Assembly (NCBI GenBank): GCA_031549565.1
Contig: JAVBPO010000127.1
Span: 1-23,839, forward strand
Direction of reading: 5' to 3'
Origin: JAVBSX01 sp031549565
GTDB taxonomy: Bacteria > Planctomycetota > Planctomycetia > Pirellulales > Thermoguttaceae
Length of the DNA stretch: 23,839 bases
Shown here one piece after another: positions 23,783 through 23,839 of the stretch (its first letter is position 1; each line of letters begins with the position of its first letter). Below the pieces are notes generated by a model that saw only the letters and a list, made by a program, of their open reading frames with translations, was not told the origin of the DNA and ran no database searches. A program made the position numbers and the translations under genes.

Positions 23783-23839
23783 TTTGATTGGACGGAAGCG
23801 GCTCCGCCGCGAGTCGGCTGCCGAACAGGAACGAACCGC

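Overview
The window looks like chromosomal DNA of a planctomycete (Planctomycetota, Pirellulales-like). The arguments are a Tat-exported NIPSNAP protein of a kind common in that phylum, few Shine-Dalgarno sites, a FabZ / long acyl carrier protein / FabZ cluster, and intergenic spaces full of dispersed palindromes and short tandem repeats. This placement is inference from gene content; no rRNA or marker tree is available. No tRNA, rRNA or CRISPR array was seen.

Left part (1-7458): the 3' end of a transposase, an orphan FecE-like ABC ATPase (minus), a divergent Tat-secreted NIPSNAP protein with a good promoter, a TPR lipoprotein (minus), and a 540-bp repeat-bearing spacer. Then come a large TPR/metallo-beta-lactamase-fold protein with a degraded metal site, a small YjfB-like protein, a 740-bp palindrome mosaic, an AT-richer unknown lipoprotein, and a decayed second copy of the transposase 3' end.

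Middle part (7459-17732): two exported GH106-like glycoside hydrolases (1107 and 736 aa) flank a minus-strand operon. The operon is hemD, then a polytopic membrane protein resembling DUF6057, then a beta-propeller lipoprotein with one CXXCH haem-binding motif. The last two genes resemble a gene pair I know from gut Bacteroidales; this is the most interesting unexplained module here. A convergent terminator separates the first hydrolase from the operon. Two related ~110-bp palindromic elements precede the second hydrolase.

Right part (17733-23839, all genes minus): a C45-type acyltransferase/hydrolase pseudogene, ketol-acid reductoisomerase (ilvC) with an unusual cofactor loop, ATP-type PEP carboxykinase (pckA), and a compact run of FabZ-like dehydratase, long acyl carrier protein, second FabZ-like dehydratase and recR. 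The extreme right carries a terminal sequence matching the end of the left-edge insertion element in inverted orientation, plus further repeats. The core metabolic genes look intact and ordinary. The novelty lies in the hemD/DUF6057/propeller operon, the TPR-MBL pseudoenzyme, and at least four families of intergenic repeats.
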